Shown piece after piece: positions 1 to 7,034 of a stretch of 12,225 nt of DNA. Made by a program: the position numbers and the translations under genes. This stretch comes from Candidatus Babelota bacterium (GTDB lineage Bacteria > Babelota > Babeliae > Babelales > Babelaceae). Where the stretch lies: NCBI GenBank assembly GCA_003174035.1, contig PRDV01000020.1, forward strand, positions 1-12,225, in the 5' to 3' direction. Position 1 is the first letter of the stretch. Each line of letters starts with the position of its first letter. Under the pieces are notes generated by a model. The model saw only the letters and a list, made by a program, of their open reading frames with translations. It was not told the origin of the DNA and did not search any database.

Positions 1-647
1 GCAATACCCCATTGAATGCGCAAACCTACGCCGTAATAACAGCGATCGATGAGGAGAATTTCGCTTTCAAAACGAACGCCATATTTTCTGTAACGCAAAG
101 GAATGGTAAAATACCCGAATTCATGATTTGGGTCAGCCAGATTTGGGTCGGTAAATAATTGTAGGTAAGGATAACCTTCACCTGTTGCAGGATTAAACGT
201 AGAATCAGGCAACAAATACGAATTTATGCAACCTTCAGGTGGTGTCCCGGTACACGTTGTTCCGCTCATACCGCTCGTAGCTGGATTGCAGTAAATACAT
301 AATGCTTGAAAAAGTGTATTTCTCAATTTAGGGTCGTAAAATAGTCCGAGCATATTCCAGCGGCCATTAGGCAAATCCCCTAAATTAACGGCATGCCGTT
401 CGCTATTATACCCACAGTTAGCAAATTGAAAAAATCCGCTTGCGCTTACACGAAAGCGATTTTCTAAATAGGTATAATCGAATGCCATAAGACTTGCTTT
501 TTGGCGGGTCGCTAAATAATCGTAGGGATAAACACTGCTATATAAAGGGAATGGATCATTTATGGTAAGAGTAGGCATACCATGAAGTGGGAAAGTACTT
601 AAGAGTAGTAGTCCCTTAAGCAACCCGGACAATCCTTTGCGCGCCAT
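1..647 (-). CDS. Exported beta-barrel-like envelope protein, N-terminal part
   Basis: Open frame of 215 codons read from an ATG at 647 (SD-like AAAGGAAA just upstream) that runs off the left edge, so the C-terminus is missing. Residues 1-23 form a signal peptide: a basic start (MARKG), a Leu-rich core, then a likely cleavage near LHG/MP. The mature part has alternating polar/hydrophobic strands rich in Tyr, Phe and Arg (about residues 50-80 and 176-215), as expected of an outer-membrane beta-barrel. Between them is a Cys-containing loop with the pattern C-x2-C-x11-C-x7-C (C117, C120, C132, C140), plus C78 and C203, which could form disulfides. I do not recognise a named family. The barrel call is from composition only; a secreted surface protein is the alternative. 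Confidence 0.6.
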   Translation of the reverse strand, partial: MARKGLSGLLKGLLLLSTFPLHGMPTLTINDPFPLYSSVYPYDYLATRQKASLMAFDYTYLENRFRVSASGFFQFANCGYNSERHAVNLGDLPNGRWNMLGLFYDPKLRNTLFQALCIYCNPATSGMSGTTCTGTPPEGCINSYLLPDSTFNPATGEGYPYLQLFTDPNLADPNHEFGYFTIPLRYRKYGVRFESEILLIDRCYYGVGLRIQWGI

Positions 648-703
648 TACAATTTCCTTTCAAGGTTCTTACTATAAGCTCTTAATGATGAGCGATGGTA
701 CAT

Positions 704-732
704 GTTATAGCATTGATACCGCTTTTCGTCAA
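704..732 (-). promoter_or_regulatory. Sigma-70-like promoter of the exported barrel-like protein
   Basis: Read on the minus strand, TTGACG (727-732) and TATAAC (704-709) are separated by exactly 17 bp. This predicts a start near 697 and a leader of about 50 nt before the ATG at 647. It is the best promoter match in the window. Confidence 0.65.
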
Positions 733-744
733 CTTATGCTAAGC

Positions 745-753
745 TGTTATAAA
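745..753 (+). promoter_or_regulatory. Possible extended -10 promoter of the small gene at 793
   Basis: TG-T-TATAAA on the plus strand fits an extended -10 element with no recognisable -35. The predicted start is near 760, giving a leader of about 33 nt. It lies next to the divergent minus-strand promoter, so the 145-bp gap would hold two back-to-back promoters. Confidence 0.35.
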
Positions 754-792
754 AGATTTTAGGAAAAATGGTACTTTAAAAAAGGCTTGTTT

Positions 793-1044
793 ATGTATTG
801 TGCCTATTATCAAGCATACGTTAAGGAATCTGAATGTTGGTTCTTGGTAGCAGTATTGCGTAGTTTTGAGCACCTTGCTTTTGATCGAACAGTAGATAAA
901 GAAAAGAGTATATTTGAGTTCTTTGTGCCCGAAGCCAATGAGCGCATATTTCTTGAGCTGATGGAATTTTTTAAACAAGCGGAAGTCGTCAAGCAGTTTG
1001 AGAAACTACCTAATCGCTTAATGAGCCCAGAAGAAACAGTTTAA
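793..1044 (+). CDS. Small conserved-looking cytosolic protein of unknown function
   Basis: 83 residues from ATG 793, which has AAGG about 7 nt upstream. A TTG at 787 in the same frame would have no room for a ribosome site, so I did not use it. There is no signal peptide or membrane segment. The fold looks alpha/beta: an N-terminal strand (YYQAYV), a helix around CWFLVAVLRSFEHLAF, then DRTVDKEKSIFEFFVP, which reads as two short strands, then an acidic helix ending in KLPNRL. The layout (helix, RT-D-K turn, strand ending in VP, helix) recalls the small DUF4911-type proteins, but this is from memory and weak. Its stop codon overlaps the stop of convergent gltX in the palindrome TTAA (1041-1044). 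Confidence 0.6.
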   Translation: MYCAYYQAYVKESECWFLVAVLRSFEHLAFDRTVDKEKSIFEFFVPEANERIFLELMEFFKQAEVVKQFEKLPNRLMSPEETV

Positions 1045-2474
1045 GAACCCTTTAATACGTTAAGTCGCGCTTGTACTTCCGCACCGGGAAGCATGCCAAA
1101 AAGATCTTTTACTTGCGGGCCTTGCGGTTTGCCGGTAAGCGCAATGCGCACAAGCGCAAAAACGTCCTTGAGCGGCAGTCCTTTTTCCTTGCAGCGGCTG
1201 CTTAATGTTTGTGCGGCTTCCTGTGCCGGTAACGTTTCAATATCGGTAAGAGCTTCTTTGAAAAATGGTTTATATTTTTCAAGCTGATGATCCACTAACA
1301 ACTGACTTTCAATATGCGGTCTTTCAACCACGAATTTTAAAGCATCAGCGCTTTCTTGAAGGGTAACGAGCTCTTGCTGAATATGACCGATGAGTGTAGC
1401 CAACTGTTCATCCTTTATGTGCTCGAATGCTGGATTCGCTTGAATCAGGAAGGGGCGGCACAGCGCAGTAAGCTTGGTAGTATCATACTTCATGATCCAA
1501 TGATGGTTTACCCAACGCAATTTTTCAAAATCATAGCGAATTTGGCCGGTGGACGATAGGTGCTCAAAATTGAAGGTTTCAATAAGTTTTTGCATAGTCA
1601 TTATCTCTTCTTCAACCGAGTGACCAATGATCGCAAGATAATTAGTGATTGCTTCAGGCAGGAATCCTGAATTGCGCAAATCAGTTAATGAAAATCCAAA
1701 GTCACGCTTTGAGAGCTTTTTACCTTCAGTATTTCCGATGATCGGTAAATGCCAGTACACAGGAGTCTCAGTATTGAATGCTTCAAACATCGCCACCTGT
1801 ACTGCAGTATTGGTAAGATGATCTTCCCCGCGGAAAATATGAGTAATCTGCATTTCCTTATCATCTACAAAGTTAGCAAACAAGAAGGTAAAGCTTCCAT
1901 CCTGCCGGGTAAGCGGCACATCAGAAAAATGCTTCAATTCAAAGTGCATGGTCTTGTGTGCAAGATCATAAAAGGATACCGTTTTGGTATCATCAAGTTT
2001 AAAGCGCCAAATATAAGGGGTATTAGCTGCTAACTTGGCATCAATATCTGAGCCAGAAAGCTTTAAACAAGTCCGATCATAACGTGGAGGTTGCTTGAGC
2101 GCAAGCTGTCGTTGTCTTCTCTTTTCAAGTTCTTCGCTCGTGCAGAAGCAGCGGTAAATAAGGTTTTTTTCTTGGCACTCTTGAAGATACTGCTTATAAA
2201 GATTTGCACGCTCAGATTGGTAGTAAGGAACATGTGGTCCACCCTTATGAGGTCCTTCGTCATACGTCAAGCTAAGCCACGCAAGATCACTGATAATCTG
2301 CCGAGCTTCAGGATCAATATTGCGGGCAACATCCGTATCTTCAATACGTAAAATAAAGGTGCCCTGTTTTTGTCGGGCAAAAAGAAAATTCATAAGTGCT
2401 GCGCGCACATTTCCTAAATGCATAAAGCCACTAGGAGAAGGCGCAAAGCGAACGCGAATATGGTTTTTTGTCAT
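1041..2474 (-). CDS. gltX: Glutamate--tRNA ligase (GluRS)
   Basis: Charges tRNA-Glu with glutamate in the cytosol, using ATP. The 477-residue product has the normal length for bacterial GluRS. Class I signatures are clear: the N-terminal RFAPSPSGFMHLGNVR carries the HIGH motif as HLGN (19-22), LRIEDTD follows at 42-48, and the KMSKS loop reads KKLSKRD (252-258). C109-x-C111 with C136 matches the zinc-binding insertion of the family. The C-terminal part ends with the usual anticodon-domain stretch RIALTGKPQGPQ. I chose ATG 2474 because the protein aligns from MTKNHIRVRFAPSPSG. A TTG at 2501 would add nine hydrophobic residues (SILYLSLV) that the family does not need. Whether it also misacylates tRNA-Gln cannot be told from here. 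Confidence 0.95.
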   Translation of the reverse strand: MTKNHIRVRFAPSPSGFMHLGNVRAALMNFLFARQKQGTFILRIEDTDVARNIDPEARQIISDLAWLSLTYDEGPHKGGPHVPYYQSERANLYKQYLQECQEKNLIYRCFCTSEELEKRRQRQLALKQPPRYDRTCLKLSGSDIDAKLAANTPYIWRFKLDDTKTVSFYDLAHKTMHFELKHFSDVPLTRQDGSFTFLFANFVDDKEMQITHIFRGEDHLTNTAVQVAMFEAFNTETPVYWHLPIIGNTEGKKLSKRDFGFSLTDLRNSGFLPEAITNYLAIIGHSVEEEIMTMQKLIETFNFEHLSSTGQIRYDFEKLRWVNHHWIMKYDTTKLTALCRPFLIQANPAFEHIKDEQLATLIGHIQQELVTLQESADALKFVVERPHIESQLLVDHQLEKYKPFFKEALTDIETLPAQEAAQTLSSRCKEKGLPLKDVFALVRIALTGKPQGPQVKDLFGMLPGAEVQARLNVLKGS

Positions 2475-2518
2475 GACTAAGCTCAAATATAATATACTCA
2501 AATAACTGCTTGAGGTTT

Positions 2519-2524
2519 AGTATA
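2519..2524 (-). promoter_or_regulatory. Possible -10 element for gltX
   Basis: TATACT on the minus strand would place the transcript start near 2512, 38 nt before the gltX ATG. The expected -35 position (TGGCGT) is poor, so this is tentative. Confidence 0.25.
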
Positions 2525-2548
2525 GCAGAAATTTGTTTTGGACGCCAT

Positions 2549-2577
2549 TTGACGAACTGAAAGATTATAGATAGTTT
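2549..2577 (+). promoter_or_regulatory. Sigma-70-like promoter upstream of the exported protein at 2636
   Basis: TTGACG (2549-2554), a 17-bp spacer, then TAGTTT (2572-2577). The -35 is identical to that of the minus-strand promoter at 727-732; the -10 is weak. The leader would be about 52 nt. Confidence 0.4.
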
Positions 2578-2635
2578 AGAAGGCAGGATCATAAATGTAC
2601 AACATTTTTGAATAAACATCAGGAAAGGTCATACA

Positions 2636-3235
2636 ATGCAAAAACAGATTCTTTTATCAGGTATGTTGTTAGTATCTGCATCTCTTGTTGCTCAAAATGA
2701 AATCGAAAAAGGTAAATTGAGCGCAGCGATTGAGAACCAAGATTTTGAAAAGGTACAAAAAACTCTAAAAGAAGTGGGTGAACTTGAACCTGCTGATAAA
2801 AAAAGTTTTCTCAAAGGCGCTAACGATATTGTTGCTGAAAAAAGAGAAGGTGTATCTCTATCAAAAAGTAAATGGGATCTGGCCAAATTTATTGGTGGGT
2901 CGTTTGCTGCGGTGGCAGGTCTACCAATGGCTGCCGCAGGTGTGTGGTTGGGCAGATATTTTCAATCTGGCAGAACTGATATGGATTCTGCGTTCCGCCA
3001 TTCCGCGCCTCAATGGCTAAACGACAGGGACCGCGCAGCAAGAGAGTGCTATACAGCCGGTGTTATTTATGGCATTTTAGGAGTTGCCGGAGTTTATTTT
3101 GCGGTGAAAGGCTACTATTGCGACACCGCATTTGGGAAAGTAACGCAAGCACGTAAGATAGCAAATCTCATTAAGAAAGCGCCAGTAAAAGGCGGAGCGC
3201 AGCCAGAGCCAGTAGAAGCTGAAGCTGTTGCGTAA
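2636..3235 (+). CDS. Exported two-TM membrane protein of unknown function
   Basis: 199 residues; ATG 2636 is preceded by AGGAAAGG at 2621-2628. Residues 1-20 look like a signal peptide (MQKQ, hydrophobic core, LVAQ), so the chain probably enters the envelope. Residues 27-72 form a charged helical region whose first part (LSAAIENQDFEKVQKTLKEV) resembles a single ankyrin-type helix pair; one unit alone is not proof of an ankyrin domain. Two hydrophobic segments follow, at about 84-107 (Gly/Ala-rich, ends WLGRYF) and 139-159. The tail is basic, then Pro/Glu/Ala-rich. It shares the plan of signal peptide, charged helical region and late membrane segment with the two genes downstream, suggesting a related envelope role, but it has its own promoter and terminator. 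I do not recognise a family. Confidence 0.7.
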   Translation: MQKQILLSGMLLVSASLVAQNEIEKGKLSAAIENQDFEKVQKTLKEVGELEPADKKSFLKGANDIVAEKREGVSLSKSKWDLAKFIGGSFAAVAGLPMAAAGVWLGRYFQSGRTDMDSAFRHSAPQWLNDRDRAARECYTAGVIYGILGVAGVYFAVKGYYCDTAFGKVTQARKIANLIKKAPVKGGAQPEPVEAEAVA

Positions 3236-3256
3236 GAAAAAGATAGTAAATATGGT

Positions 3257-3287
3257 AATCGGGCATTCTTGTTTGGAATGCCCGATT
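3257..3287 (+). terminator. Intrinsic-terminator-like hairpin
   Basis: A perfect 12-bp stem (AATCGGGCATTC with GAATGCCCGATT) around a 7-nt loop begins 21 nt after the stop codon. No strong T tract follows, so termination may be partial or the hairpin may protect the 3' end. Confidence 0.6.
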
Positions 3288-3328
3288 CTGTATGTAAAGG
3301 GGCAGATCGGAAAAGATAGGGCTACCAT

Positions 3329-3357
3329 TTGAGTAAGCATAAAATCTTAGGTATTCT
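3329..3357 (+). promoter_or_regulatory. Promoter of the ATAD3-like operon
   Basis: TTGAGT (3329-3334), 17-bp spacer, TATTCT (3352-3357). The start is predicted near 3364, leaving about 42 nt before ATG 3406. That argues against the in-frame ATG at 3370, which would be nearly leaderless. Confidence 0.5.
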
Positions 3358-3405
3358 AAAAAATATTCGATGAATAGTGTACTCTATTTGAATACGAGGT
3401 TTAGC

Positions 3406-4872
3406 ATGGATTTGATAAAAAAGCTTACAGTAGCAATTCTGGTGATACTGCCAGGAGTGCTTATGGGTATGGGAGATCCAGACGATCAACCACTTAACCC
3501 TGAAGAGATGGCACAGAGGCGGATGACAGACTATGTTCAACGCCAGGCAAAAGAGGGAACTCCTGAACAACGTGCTTTTCGCGCGATGCAGGATTACAAG
3601 GTAACGCCTGAAGAGAAAGCGGCGATAGCACTTGAAGCTCACGCTGCTTTACAAGAGCTTGACGCACAGCATCTTACACAAATCCTTGCTGAGGTAAAAC
3701 GGGAGACTGATCAGGCAAAGAGAGAAGAGTTTGAGGCTAAGGAAGCATCTCTTAAGTGGGAAAATACCCTGCTAACTCCCGCCAACTGGAAGTTCGGTTG
3801 GTATAACCGAGACTTTGTGGAGGCTGGATTTATTGGTGCAGGGATTGTTGCTGACGTTATGCTCTATCAACAGCTTTTAAAGCGACGACTTGATGTCGTA
3901 CTGCAATCCTTAAAGACAGATTACAATGCTTTTATAAAGATCATTAAGGCAGTTAATACTGCAGAAGAAAAATATGAAGAGCAGTACGAAGAGAAATCTG
4001 CACTTGGTAAGCTATTTACCAATGATAAAAATAATCGCGCTGCGCTCGTAGCACCTATGAAAAAATATATTGCCGATAAGCATAAGTATGTAGGGTTCTG
4101 GGGGTTGAGCAAAACAACCCTGGTGCCACTCTTATTACGCTGGGGATTTGATAAGGTGAGCGATTTTCTTGAAAATAGCATCATATCAAATGATGCGTAT
4201 AAACCGTATCATATGTTCAAAAAATTGATAGCTACGGATGGAAGACGGCCAACTGAGTGGCGTGCCTTTCAACGTACCGACCGTGGGGATCTTGTACCCG
4301 CTGAAAAAACGCCTTTCTCCTTTATTAACATAGCAAGACTTGTACAATGGATGTATAATCCAACCTATGTGATGGCAAAAATGGGCGCGCCGAATTTTGT
4401 GCAGCGCATAAAATTTATGAGCACCATTGGTGGCGTTCAGATTCCAAAATTTTTGCTATCCGAAGCTACACAGCTTGGTATTGAAATTATAGGGCTTGGT
4501 TTTGCTGCCAAGAATTTTGATGCCATGAATTCATTAATGTGGTCTGACTATTGCACTGCACATAGAGAAGCACTTTTGAGCGCTCTTGAAGATTACAAAA
4601 CGGCTAAAGAAAATCCAGCGATGGCGGAGCAATCTCTTGCGCAAGCTGAGCAGAAATTGAAAGACTTTGTTCATGCAGGGCATGAAAAAAAGAGTTGGTT
4701 ACCGGGCGCTTTCTTGCGCCAATGGTGGACATCTCGTGCTTCTGGTGAAGCATGGATTCCTACGTGGACAACAGTTGGCCTTGCTGCGGTGCTCGGAGTA
4801 AAGGCATATATGTGGTATAAAAAATCGTCTCAACAAGAAGAAGGTGCTCCACAGGGGCAGCCGACAGCATAA
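3406..4872 (+). CDS. Large exported/membrane protein of unknown function, first gene of the ATAD3-like operon
   Basis: 488 residues from ATG 3406, chosen because GAGG lies at 3396-3399 and a promoter lies just upstream. ATG 3370 would add 12 residues in front of the signal peptide. Residues 1-22 (MDLIKK plus a hydrophobic stretch) are a signal peptide or anchor. Residues 35-120 are highly charged and helical, probably coiled coil. There are hydrophobic segments at about 138-158 and 451-471; the latter is followed by KK and a hydrophilic tail, so a C-terminal anchor is likely. The middle (about 160-440) is mixed helical and rich in Trp, Tyr and Lys. No catalytic motif or family is recognised. 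It ends 15 nt before the ATPase gene, and the SD of that gene (AGAGGAG) sits in the gap. The two are very likely co-transcribed, and this protein is a candidate partner or substrate of the ATPase. Confidence 0.75.
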   Translation: MDLIKKLTVAILVILPGVLMGMGDPDDQPLNPEEMAQRRMTDYVQRQAKEGTPEQRAFRAMQDYKVTPEEKAAIALEAHAALQELDAQHLTQILAEVKRETDQAKREEFEAKEASLKWENTLLTPANWKFGWYNRDFVEAGFIGAGIVADVMLYQQLLKRRLDVVLQSLKTDYNAFIKIIKAVNTAEEKYEEQYEEKSALGKLFTNDKNNRAALVAPMKKYIADKHKYVGFWGLSKTTLVPLLLRWGFDKVSDFLENSIISNDAYKPYHMFKKLIATDGRRPTEWRAFQRTDRGDLVPAEKTPFSFINIARLVQWMYNPTYVMAKMGAPNFVQRIKFMSTIGGVQIPKFLLSEATQLGIEIIGLGFAAKNFDAMNSLMWSDYCTAHREALLSALEDYKTAKENPAMAEQSLAQAEQKLKDFVHAGHEKKSWLPGAFLRQWWTSRASGEAWIPTWTTVGLAAVLGVKAYMWYKKSSQQEEGAPQGQPTA

Positions 4873-4887
4873 TTTAGAGGAGTAACT

Positions 4888-6468
4888 ATGACACTGAAGA
4901 TAAAGCATATACCCGTTGGGCTGTTAGCCCTCCTTGGCGGCTTGCCTTTTATGGGTACTAAGATAAGCGCTATGAATGATGAATTTGATCTTATGCGCAG
5001 ACTTGGTGAAATGGGCGGCGAAATGCATCGGGGGATAAGTGAATATCACCGACAAGAAGAGAGGCGAGAACGCGCGGCTTTTAATGAACTGAAAGATGCT
5101 CAGCGTCGCATAATAAATGGGCCATTTACCCAAGCAGAACAAGATGCTGCCCGCGCGGAAATTGCACGCTTAGATCAAGAGGAAGCGCGAAGAAAATTGG
5201 ATAATCTTGGAGCAAAAAGACGCACTATAGAAAAGTGGGATGATACGGCGAGAAGTATAACTCCTATGATTGCCCAGGAAATTATCGGCGAAAGAAGTAA
5301 AGAACGCCAGAAGGAGATCGAGGGTATTAAAGCAGTACAAGATCGTAAGGCAAAGGTTGAAGCAGCAGCTGCTACTACCAAAATGTATATTGATTTTGTA
5401 AAGCAAAATCCTTGGCTAATTGTAGCTATTCCTGTCGGCATTACTGCAGGGTATTATGGTATCAAGCATGGCAGTCAATATATCGCTGATCAGGCAAAAA
5501 TTCCGTCATTGGCCACTGAAACTTCCATGCTGTCGTTTACTGAGCGGGCAAAAAATTGGCTCTCTGGTTCCGCACCTGAAAAGAAAGATTTAAAAGACGT
5601 GAAGTTGGATCCGGTAACCGCAGCGCGTATTCAAGAGACCGCTACTGGTCTTAAAAATGTGGTTGCTAACGGCTCTTTTTTAAAAAATATGCTGTTTTGG
5701 GGGCCTCCGGGAACGGGTAAAACAATGTCTGCATTACGCGTTGCCCGTAGCTGTGGTCTTGAGTACATGTATTTTGCGGGTACCGATCTTTTAGGATTTA
5801 GTGAAGAGGAAGGTATTAAAAAGCTTCGTGAACTCTTTGGTTTTGCAAAGAAATACGGCACACCCGTAGTTGTGGTGATTGATGAAGCTGAACTTGTTTT
5901 AGGAAGCAGAAGCAATCCAAATATGACGAATAAGCAAAAAGTATTTTTAAACGAAATTCTTACCTATACCGGTACGGAAACTCGCGAATACATGGTGATA
6001 GCGCTTACCAATAGGCCTGAAGATTTAGATGAGGCTTTCTTAAGCCGGTGTGACGATAGAATATTTATTGGTACGCCTGATGTGGCTCGTCGCCGAGAAA
6101 TTCTTGATCACTATATTGAGGAAAATCTCATAAAGGAATCAAAACCGGTAGCTCTTCAAAAAGGGTGGTTCTCTGGATGGTTCTCAGCTGCTCCTGCGCC
6201 GGCCGCACAATTGAAAATTGCAGAAGATGCTCTTTCTGACGAGGCAAGGACCGCGATCGTTGCTCAAATTGATGGCTTTGTAGGTCGTGATATTATGAAG
6301 TTGGTAAACCAGCTCAAGTTTTCTGCGTATCAAACCGAAAACTGCACCCTTACTGCTGAGATCGTTACTCGCGTTGTTGCTACCAAGGTGGCAGAACGAG
6401 CAGCGCAGCAGCTAGGCTTTAATCGGCGAGATGCCCAAGCAGCGCTTGCTCAACCGGCCCGCGCTTAA
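4888..6468 (+). CDS. ATAD3-like membrane-anchored AAA+ ATPase
   Basis: 526 residues with the domain order of eukaryotic ATAD3. Residues 7-28 are a hydrophobic signal-like segment. Residues 50-165 are a charged coiled coil (rich in Arg, Glu, Lys, Ala). A TM lies at about 176-192. It is followed by a linker, IPSLATETSMLS (205-216), that closely parallels the KPSLVRETSR linker of ATAD3. The AAA+ domain has Walker A GPPGTGKT (272-279), Walker B VVVVIDEAE (327-335), sensor 1 with N375 in ALTNRPEDLDEAF, candidate arginine fingers R387/R391 and a sensor-2 region GFVGRDIMKL (463-472). The C-terminal lid also matches ATAD3 (GREI in a helix, then a TAYAS-like stretch and LTE). If the N-terminus is exported, the coiled coil faces the periplasm and the ATPase the cytosol. 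This mirrors ATAD3 in mitochondria, with its N-terminus outside and its ATPase in the matrix. AAA+ ATPase is certain; the ATAD3 link is from motif memory. The substrate is unknown. Confidence 0.85.
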   Translation: MTLKIKHIPVGLLALLGGLPFMGTKISAMNDEFDLMRRLGEMGGEMHRGISEYHRQEERRERAAFNELKDAQRRIINGPFTQAEQDAARAEIARLDQEEARRKLDNLGAKRRTIEKWDDTARSITPMIAQEIIGERSKERQKEIEGIKAVQDRKAKVEAAAATTKMYIDFVKQNPWLIVAIPVGITAGYYGIKHGSQYIADQAKIPSLATETSMLSFTERAKNWLSGSAPEKKDLKDVKLDPVTAARIQETATGLKNVVANGSFLKNMLFWGPPGTGKTMSALRVARSCGLEYMYFAGTDLLGFSEEEGIKKLRELFGFAKKYGTPVVVVIDEAELVLGSRSNPNMTNKQKVFLNEILTYTGTETREYMVIALTNRPEDLDEAFLSRCDDRIFIGTPDVARRREILDHYIEENLIKESKPVALQKGWFSGWFSAAPAPAAQLKIAEDALSDEARTAIVAQIDGFVGRDIMKLVNQLKFSAYQTENCTLTAEIVTRVVATKVAERAAQQLGFNRRDAQAALAQPARA

Positions 6469-6487
6469 TTAAGAATAGGTTCTTAAC

Positions 6488-6521
6488 ATACCGTCAGAGG
6501 AAACTCTGGCGGTATTTTTTT
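6488..6521 (+). terminator. Intrinsic terminator of the ATAD3-like operon
   Basis: A 12-bp stem with one G-T pair (ATACCGTCAGAG with CTCTGGCGGTAT) closed by a GAAA tetraloop and followed by seven Ts. A second small hairpin (TTAAGAA-TAGG-TTCTTAA, 6469-6486) lies immediately before it. This is a textbook strong terminator 19 nt after the stop codon. Confidence 0.9.
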
Positions 6522-6609
6522 GTCTACTCTTGCTCTTGTACCGTAAAAGCATTTACTCTTGAGTACAATAGGGTGTTTTTTCAGAAGGTTGTCTTTGAGA
6601 ATTTCTCTG

Positions 6610-6639
6610 TTGACAGAGGCAGCATTCCTTTGGTAAGGT
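6610..6639 (+). promoter_or_regulatory. Possible promoter of the acylphosphatase-like gene
   Basis: A perfect -35 TTGACA (6610-6615), with a weak -10 TAAGGT (6634-6639) after 18 bp. A promoter is needed here because a strong terminator precedes the gene. The rest of 6522-6609 shows nothing else I can support. Confidence 0.35.
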
Positions 6640-6673
6640 AAGTGGCCGATAAAAAAGAGACTATGGAGTAATG

Positions 6674-6949
6674 ATGAATAAATGTTTAAAAATTACGCTT
6701 ACCGTTGAGCCAGAAGAGGGCCTGTTCAATGCAATTCAAAAGCATGCACGAACGTCTTCGCTTGAAGGCATGGTACAAGCACTGGGTTCCGATAAAGTAA
6801 AGATCGTTATTTGTGGTGATAAAGATCATGTAGATTCCTTTGTTGATGCGCTTCATAAGGAATCAACGAAAGTTGCCATTCAGGATATTGAAATTGAGCC
6901 CTATATCAAAGATAAAGATTATAGAGGTGTTTTCAGGGTTATTGAGTAA
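6674..6949 (+). CDS. Acylphosphatase-fold protein lacking catalytic residues
   Basis: 91 residues, the usual acylphosphatase length (about 90). Of the tandem ATGs at 6671 and 6674, the second sits 5 nt from GGAG (6665-6668), the first only 2 nt, so I chose 6674. The strand-helix-strand-strand-helix-strand plan fits: KCLKITLTV, a helix, the GMVQALGSDKVKIVICG block, the helix DHVDSFVDALHKE, then a strand ending in GVFRVIE. The second family signature keeps its spacing (G32, V34, Q35, then V42 and G48), but its active-site Asn is Ala (A36). In the first signature the phosphate-binding loop GxVQGVxFR is replaced by VEPEEGLFN, so the catalytic Arg is Asn (N19). It is therefore probably not an acylphosphatase enzyme; a binding or regulatory role is inferred. 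No signal peptide. The gene lies 85 nt before the Omp85 gene. Confidence 0.65.
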   Translation: MNKCLKITLTVEPEEGLFNAIQKHARTSSLEGMVQALGSDKVKIVICGDKDHVDSFVDALHKESTKVAIQDIEIEPYIKDKDYRGVFRVIE

Positions 6950-6996
6950 GGTTCCACCTGTTAAGATTCCGTCTGTTTGTTCGCTGATTTTTCCTG

Positions 6997-7002
6997 TATA
7001 CT
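6997..7002 (+). promoter_or_regulatory. Possible -10 element for the Omp85 gene
   Basis: TATACT about 32 nt before ATG 7035, without a good -35. The Omp85 gene may instead be read through from the small gene before it, since no terminator lies between them. Confidence 0.3.
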
Positions 7003-7034
7003 GGTAGCAGTTCAAAAATAACGCCGGGATGATC

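Noticed and set aside
739..992. Minus-strand open frames opposite the small gene at 793
   Set aside because: They have no ribosome site and their translations look random; the plus-strand frame has a start, an SD and a folded-protein pattern.
2474..2501. Upstream TTG start for gltX
   Set aside because: It adds a hydrophobic stretch absent from GluRS proteins, while ATG 2474 sits directly before the conserved N-terminus.
3370..3405. Upstream ATG for the first gene of the ATAD3-like operon
   Set aside because: It lies only about 6 nt from the predicted transcript start, has no ribosome site, and would put 12 residues before the signal peptide.
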